From contig DATKAZ010000108.1 in NCBI GenBank assembly GCA_035514535.1, forward strand, positions 62,001-126,000: a DNA stretch of 64,000 bases, written 5' to 3'. Position numbers and translations under genes: made by a program. Shown piece by piece: positions 59,866 to 64,000 of the stretch. Position 1 is the first letter of the stretch. Each line of letters begins with the position of its first letter. A model generated the notes under the pieces. It made no database searches and had not been told where the DNA came from. It worked only from the letters and a program-made list of their open reading frames with translations. The DNA comes from XN24 sp035514535 (lineage in GTDB: Bacteria > Pseudomonadota > Gammaproteobacteria > Steroidobacterales > XN24).

Positions 59866-61077
59866 CTAGATCACCGCGCCCAGCTTGAAGATCGGCAGGT
59901 ACATTGCGATCACGAGGCCGCCGACGAGGATGCCGAGGATCGCCATGATCATCGGCTCGATAAGGCTCGACAGGTTGTCCACGGCGTCGTCCACGTCGCG
60001 CTCGAAGAACTCGGCGACCTTGGCGCACATCTCGTCCAGAGAGCCGGATTCCTCGCCCACCGCCACCATCTGGATCACCATGTTCGGGAACAGCTCGGTG
60101 GCCTCCATGGCGCGCTGCAGCCGCTGGCCCGTCGCGACCTCGGTCCTAATCTCGAGCGTGGCCATTTCGTAGACGATGTTGCCGGTCGCCCCCGCGACCG
60201 ACTCGAGCGCCTCGACCAGCGGCACGCCGGCCGCGAACATCGTGGAGAGCGTGCGGGTGAAGCGCGCGATCGCGGCCTTGCGCACGATCTCGCCGATGAT
60301 GGGTGTCTTCAGCAAGGCCCGGTCGAGGAAGATGTTGAAGCGCCGCGAGCGCTTCTTGAAGTACATGAAGGTGCTGGCGGCTGCGATCAGCGCGAGGATG
60401 ATCATCCAGCCCTGGCTGCGCACGAATTCCGACAGGTTGACGACCATCTGCGTGAACGCGGGCAGGTCGGCGCCGAAGTCCTTGAACAGGCTGTCGAACT
60501 GCGGGATGACGAACACCAGCAGAATGACGGTCACGATGACGGCGACCACCAGCACGGCCGCCGGGTAGGTGAGCGCCTTCTTGATCTTCTTCTTGATCGC
60601 CTCGGTCTTTTCCTTGTAGGTGGCGATCTTGTCCAGCAGCGTCTCGAGCGCGCCGGACTGCTCGCCGGAATTGACCAGGTTGACGAACAGGTCGTCGAAA
60701 TACAGCGGATGCTTCGCGAGGGATTCCGCAAGGGTGGTGCCGCTCTCGAGGTCCACCTTGATGGCATTGAGCAGCTTCTGCATGCCCGGGTTCTCGTGCC
60801 CCGCGGCCACGATGTCGAACGCCTGCACGAGCGGGATACCGGCCTGCAGCATGGTCGCAAGCTGGCGGCTGAAGACCGCGATGTCCCCAGTGGTGACTTT
60901 AGCGCGCTTGCGGAACAGCGTGCTCTGGCGGCGGATATTGGTGGGGACGAGGCCCTGGCGGCGCAGCGTGGCGCGCACGGCGGCCTCGTTGACGGCCATC
61001 ACCTGGCCCTTGAGGATCGTGCCCTTCGGGTCCTTGCCGACCCAGGAAAACGGGATTTGCTTGGCGGCTTCTGCCAT
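59866..61077 (-). CDS. pilC: Type IV pilus inner-membrane platform PilC
   Basis: PilC is the platform protein on which the PilB motor turns during pilus assembly. The 403-residue product contains two GspF domains (about residues 68-190 and 271-393), three membrane helices and typical segments VFSRQLATMLQAGIPLVQAFDI and FTRTLSTMFAAGVPLVEALESV, which are the internal repeat. The start MAEAAKQIPFSWVGKDPKG is normal for the family. It follows pilB by 47 bases in the pilB-pilC-pilD operon. Confidence 0.96.
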   Translation of the reverse strand: MAEAAKQIPFSWVGKDPKGTILKGQVMAVNEAAVRATLRRQGLVPTNIRRQSTLFRKRAKVTTGDIAVFSRQLATMLQAGIPLVQAFDIVAAGHENPGMQKLLNAIKVDLESGTTLAESLAKHPLYFDDLFVNLVNSGEQSGALETLLDKIATYKEKTEAIKKKIKKALTYPAAVLVVAVIVTVILLVFVIPQFDSLFKDFGADLPAFTQMVVNLSEFVRSQGWMIILALIAAASTFMYFKKRSRRFNIFLDRALLKTPIIGEIVRKAAIARFTRTLSTMFAAGVPLVEALESVAGATGNIVYEMATLEIRTEVATGQRLQRAMEATELFPNMVIQMVAVGEESGSLDEMCAKVAEFFERDVDDAVDNLSSLIEPMIMAILGILVGGLVIAMYLPIFKLGAVI

Positions 61078-61124
61078 GGCGGTTTACTCGTCCTGCTCGT
61101 CGTTTATCTGCATCGCCGCGTCGC

Positions 61125-62843
61125 CTAGTCGATGGTGACGCGGTTGATTTCCTCGAGGCTGGTGAGGCCGTTCTTGACCTTGTGCAGCCCGGCGCGGCGC
61201 AGGTCCCAGATGCCTTCCTTGTCGGCCTCGGTGGCGATCTGCATCGCGTTGCCGCCCTCCATGATGATCCGCCCTATGGTCTCGGACACCGGCATCACCT
61301 GGAAGATACCCGCCCGGCCCTTGTAGCCGTCGTTGCACTTGCTGCAGCCCACAGGCGTGTAGATCGTCAGGCCCTCGTCGACCTCGGCCTCGGTAAAGCC
61401 CTCGCGGAGGAGCGCCTCGCGCGGAATTTCCTTGGCCTCCTTGCAGTTGTCGCACAGCTTGCGTGCCAGGCGCTGGGCGATGATCAGCGTGATAGAGGAA
61501 GCGATGGCATAAGGGGGGACGCCCATGTCTACCATGCGCGTCAGGGTCTTGGGCGCATCGTTGGTATGCAGCGTGGAGAGCACGAGATGGCCCGTCTGCG
61601 CCGCCTTGATGGCAATCTCGGCCGTCTCGAGGTCGCGGATCTCGCCGACCATGATGATGTCCGGATCCTGGCGCAGGAAGGCGCGCAGCGCCGAGGCGAA
61701 GGTCAGGCCCACCTTCGGGTTGACGTTCACCTGGTTGACCCCCGGCAGGTTGATTTCGGCCGGGTCCTCCGCGGTGGAAATGTTGCGGTCGTCCGTATTG
61801 AGGATGTTCAGCCCCGTGTACAGCGAGACGGTCTTGCCGCTGCCCGTCGGGCCGGTGACCAGGATCATGCCGTAGGGCTTGGAGAGGGCGTCCATGTAGA
61901 GCTGCTTCTGGAAGTCCTCGTAGCCGAGCGCATCGATGCCCAGCTTGGCCTGGCCCGGGTCGAGGATACGCATCACCACCTTCTCGCCGTACAGGGTGGG
62001 CAGCGTGTTGACGCGGAAGTCGATGGCGCGGTTGGCGGACAGCTTGAGCTTGATGCGCCCGTCCTGCGGAACGCGGCGCTCGGCGATGTCCAAGCGCGCC
62101 ATGACCTTGATGCGCGCCGTGACCTTGTTGGCGAGGGCCACCGGCGGGCGGGTGATCTCTTTCAGCACGCCGTCGAGGCGCGTGCGCACGCGGTAGAACT
62201 TCTCGAAGGGCTCGAAGTGGATGTCCGAGGCGCCCTTGTGGATGGCGTCCAACAGCACCTTGTTGACGAAGCGCACGATCGGCGCGTCGTCGATCTCGTC
62301 GCGCGTGACGTCCGCCACGGCGTCCTTCTCTTTCTCGATGTCGACGTTCTCGAGATCGAGGTCGTCCCCGCCGAGGCTCTGGAAGGTCGAGTCGAGCGCC
62401 TCGGACAGGCGCACGAGGACCGCGTCGAGCTTGTTGTCCTCGACCACGATCGCCTCGATGCTCATGCCCGTGGCGAACTTGATCTCGTCGATGGCCTGCA
62501 GCCGGGTCGGGTCGGAGACCCCCACAAACACGCGCCGGCCGCGGCGGAACAGGGGCAGCACCCGGTGGCGGTGCATCAGCTTGTCGTCGATCAGGCGCGC
62601 GACGTCCAGGTCGATCTCGATGGCGTCGAGATCCAGCACGGGGACGCCGAACTCGTGGCAGGCGGCCCCCGCGATGTCGCGCGGGTCGGCGAGATTCTTC
62701 TCGACCAGGTAAGTGACGACCGACGAATTCACGGACTTTTGCGACTCCGCCTCGGCCTCGGCCGCGATGGACTCGTTGATGACGCCCTCCTGCACGAGGC
62801 GCCGGGGGAGGCCGGTCAGTCTGGCTTGGGCGGTGGCTGCCAT
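61125..62843 (-). CDS. pilB: Type IV pilus extension ATPase PilB
   Basis: PilB is the hexameric motor that extends the pilus. The 572-residue protein has an N-terminal MshEN domain of the kind that binds cyclic di-GMP in related ATPases (about residues 10-160) and the ATPase core. Motifs are Walker A GPTGSGKTVSLYTGL, Asp box, Walker B QDPDIIMVGEIRDLETAEIA and His box TGHLVLSTLHTNDAP. The zinc tetracysteine CDNC...CSKC is also present. A GGDEF cyclase is encoded five genes away. It starts 247 bases downstream of pilA; a strong hairpin lies in the gap. Confidence 0.96.
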   Translation of the reverse strand: MAATAQARLTGLPRRLVQEGVINESIAAEAEAESQKSVNSSVVTYLVEKNLADPRDIAGAACHEFGVPVLDLDAIEIDLDVARLIDDKLMHRHRVLPLFRRGRRVFVGVSDPTRLQAIDEIKFATGMSIEAIVVEDNKLDAVLVRLSEALDSTFQSLGGDDLDLENVDIEKEKDAVADVTRDEIDDAPIVRFVNKVLLDAIHKGASDIHFEPFEKFYRVRTRLDGVLKEITRPPVALANKVTARIKVMARLDIAERRVPQDGRIKLKLSANRAIDFRVNTLPTLYGEKVVMRILDPGQAKLGIDALGYEDFQKQLYMDALSKPYGMILVTGPTGSGKTVSLYTGLNILNTDDRNISTAEDPAEINLPGVNQVNVNPKVGLTFASALRAFLRQDPDIIMVGEIRDLETAEIAIKAAQTGHLVLSTLHTNDAPKTLTRMVDMGVPPYAIASSITLIIAQRLARKLCDNCKEAKEIPREALLREGFTEAEVDEGLTIYTPVGCSKCNDGYKGRAGIFQVMPVSETIGRIIMEGGNAMQIATEADKEGIWDLRRAGLHKVKNGLTSLEEINRVTID

Positions 62844-63007
62844 CGGGGGCCCTTGTGATCCTTGCGGTTTCTGCCGGAAATGCCGGGTGGTCGAGGCTCG
62901 AAGTCTGTTAGACGCCGGGGAGCTAAGCCGCCGACTGGTTCACATAATTCGCCGAGTCTAGCGTACTGCCGGGAGTGGACCAAGATTTCCGGCAGCAGCA
63001 AAGAATC

Positions 63008-63039
63008 GGGGCGCCGTTTCAGGATCGAAACGGCGCCCC
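63008..63039 (-). terminator. Hairpin after pilA
   Basis: GGGGCGCCGTTTC (63008-63020) and GAAACGGCGCCCC (63027-63039) form a perfect 13-base stem with a six-base loop, 52 bases beyond the pilA stop. Read on the minus strand it is followed by GATTCTTTG, a weak T-rich stretch. It probably ends most pilA transcripts, leaving pilB at a lower level or with its own promoter. The rest of the 247-base pilA-pilB gap shows no gene. Confidence 0.7.
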
Positions 63040-63090
63040 TTTGATAGTCTTCCGAGAGACAGCGTTCAAGCTGTCAAAAGGATTAATACA

Positions 63091-63549
63091 TCAAGGACGA
63101 CACTGGGCGGGTCGGTACTTCGAGGGAAGAGTTCCCCCTGTGCAGTCCAGCTGCAGACCTGTGTCCATAGCCGTGTACTGGAAAAAGATCGTCTCCGCGT
63201 TGGCATCGCCACCCAGGGTCGCGGTCGTGACCGTCATCAGAATCCGATTAGCGGTAAAGCCCGAGAAGTCGGAAACGGCGAGAGTCGGATCGGCGGCGAC
63301 CGTCGTCGGGAGTGCCGCGATGTTAGCCTGGACCTGCTCCGCCACAGATGACGTTATCGAGAACGCACCGACCGATGCGTACTCTTCGTAAAGCTGGTTC
63401 TTGGCGCCACCAGCACCTGTCACGATTTCCGACACCTTGGCGCGGATCGTGTAGTCCTGGTACGCGGGAATGGCGATGGCCGCCAGTATGCCGATAATCG
63501 CGACGACGATCATCAGCTCGATGAGTGTAAAGCCCTGCTGCTTGCGCAT
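63091..63549 (-). CDS. pilA: Type IV major pilin PilA
   Basis: Structural subunit of type IV pili for motility, adhesion or DNA uptake. The prepilin has a short leader MRKQQG cut before Phe7. The canonical N-terminal helix FTLIELMIVVAIIGILAAIAIP (Glu at mature position 5) follows, with KVSEIVTGAGGAKNQLYEEY after it. The C-terminal pair Cys136 and Cys150 should form the disulfide-bonded D-region loop. The product is 152 residues, 146 when mature. Start at 63549 is fixed by the leader. A near-consensus sigma-54 promoter lies about 80 bases upstream and pilR is adjacent, matching the known PilR/RpoN control of pilA. Confidence 0.96.
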   Translation of the reverse strand: MRKQQGFTLIELMIVVAIIGILAAIAIPAYQDYTIRAKVSEIVTGAGGAKNQLYEEYASVGAFSITSSVAEQVQANIAALPTTVAADPTLAVSDFSGFTANRILMTVTTATLGGDANAETIFFQYTAMDTGLQLDCTGGTLPSKYRPAQCRP

Positions 63550-63625
63550 GTCGATCTCCTTCGGGGAGTGAGTCGGTGAAGACGGTTGTGAGTTCGTGGC
63601 GATCACTCGCCCTCGGCGGAATAGC

Positions 63626-63641
63626 TGCAAACGGCGTGCCA
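63626..63641 (-). promoter_or_regulatory. Sigma-54 promoter of pilA
   Basis: On the minus strand the sequence is TGGCAC, five bases (GCCGT), TTGCA: both the -24 GG and -12 GC elements match consensus at the obligatory spacing. The predicted start would be near 63614, giving a leader of about 65 bases before the pilA ATG. RpoN is encoded at 5240-6685 and a PilR-type activator ends at 63796. Confidence 0.88.
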
Positions 63642-63722
63642 ACCTGCCCGGTCGTGAGTTAAGTCGCGGATAATAATGAATAAAGCGATTCGGTTGGGAG
63701 CGCTGGCTCGCATAGCGACGCC

Positions 63723-63775
63723 GTGACCGCCGTCACATTCCGGTCAGAAAGTGACGCGGGACGTCACCTCGTGAC
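63723..63775. promoter_or_regulatory. GTGAC/GTCAC half-site cluster, candidate activator site
   Basis: Within 53 bases are three GTGAC (63723, 63751, 63771) and two GTCAC (63732, 63763), forming inverted pairs spaced 8-12 bases apart. They lie about 80-135 bases upstream of the sigma-54 -24 element, the usual place for an enhancer bound by an activator such as PilR. The motif is not the PilR site I know from Pseudomonas, so the binding protein is a guess. Confidence 0.4.
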
Positions 63776-63795
63776 GGGCCGGGCGGCCAGCCGGC

Positions 63796-64000
63796 TCACT
63801 CGATGCCGAGCTTCTTGATGCGATACCGGAGGGCGCGGAAGCTGATGCCCAGCAGTTTCGCGGCCTTGGTGCGGTTGTAGCGCGTCTGCTCGAGCGCCTG
63901 GACGATCGCGGCGCGCTCGAGGTCCTCGAGCTGGCCCTCGAGGTGGGTCTCCTCGGGGTTGATGAAGCCCGGCTTGGCGGCCGGCTGCCGCGCGACGGGC
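63796..64000 (-). CDS. pilR: PilR-type sigma-54 response regulator, 3' end only
   Basis: Only the last 67 codons are in the window. They encode a short linker and a Fis-type DNA-binding domain: LEDLERAAIVQALEQTRYNR then TKAAKLLGISFRALRYRIKK and LGIE. The RALRYR-KKLGIE ending is characteristic of PilR. It would activate sigma-54 polymerase at the adjacent pilA promoter in response to the PilS kinase. Receiver and AAA+ domains lie beyond the edge, so assignment as PilR rather than another NtrC-family protein rests on the ending and on pilA next door. Confidence 0.82.
   Translation of the reverse strand, partial: PVARQPAAKPGFINPEETHLEGQLEDLERAAIVQALEQTRYNRTKAAKLLGISFRALRYRIKKLGIE

Overview
The window is chromosomal DNA of a GC-rich gammaproteobacterium. 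Three gammaproteobacterial gene neighbourhoods show this: the LPS-transport/rpoN block, a complete division and cell-wall (dcw) cluster, and pilBCD-coaE-zapD-yacG. A PVWY-type cytochrome b, sspA/sspB behind the bc1 genes and a class A RNase P RNA agree. I cannot fix the order from sequence alone; a Xanthomonadales-, Nevskiales- or Chromatiales-like lineage is plausible. Almost everything is housekeeping, so the unusual material lies between genes. LAYOUT. 1-3316: 3' end of pyruvate kinase, a convergent SulP anion transporter and an exported peroxiredoxin. 3366-11092 (minus): yrbG-kdsD-kdsC-lptC-lptA-lptB-rpoN-hpf-ptsN-rapZ, covering Kdo synthesis, LPS export, sigma-54, ribosome hibernation and PTS-Ntr regulation. 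11271-12780: divergent ibaG-murA. 13219-18123: degS facing away from petABC-sspA-sspB. 18450-22999: an FAD oxidase, yraN, lpoA, then divergent rsmI. 23071-23448: rnpB. 23639-42374: the dcw cluster from mraZ to lpxC behind a sigma-70 promoter with an MraZ operator, most junctions overlapping by 1-8 bases. 42375-43732: a small accessory patch with a DUF2442 gene, a broken DUF4160-like gene and an orphan higA, packed with palindromic repeats. 43733-48077: dciA, an M23 peptidase and secA. 48129-54943: a visibly AT-richer insertion of surface-glycan genes (UDP-GlcNAc epimerase, two methyltransferases, flippase-like protein, GT2, GT-C-like/TPR protein) between secA and a Nudix/ThiE gene. 55106-64000: Nudix gene, diguanylate cyclase, yacG-zapD-coaE-pilD-pilC-pilB, pilA with a near-consensus sigma-54 promoter, and the 3' end of pilR. 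HOW IT WORKS TOGETHER. kds, lpt and lpxC make and export lipopolysaccharide; murA, the dcw genes, lpoA and the M23 protein build and remodel the wall; degS guards the envelope. RpoN, encoded here, should drive pilA at the other end of the window together with PilR. MOST INTERESTING. A family of palindromic intergenic elements recurs at gene 3' ends. One module carries GGGGACAC/GTGTCCCC arms. Two others are hairpins with internal arms of about 12-15 bp and well-conserved loops. They occur singly, nested and as a 404-bp composite with perfect 54-bp inverted ends between murA and degS. They touch the stop codons of pyk and rsmI, flank rnpB, have become the 3' end of higA and lie just upstream of a dead DUF4160-like gene. 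They look like a miniature mobile/REP-like family used as terminators. No transposase is encoded in the window.
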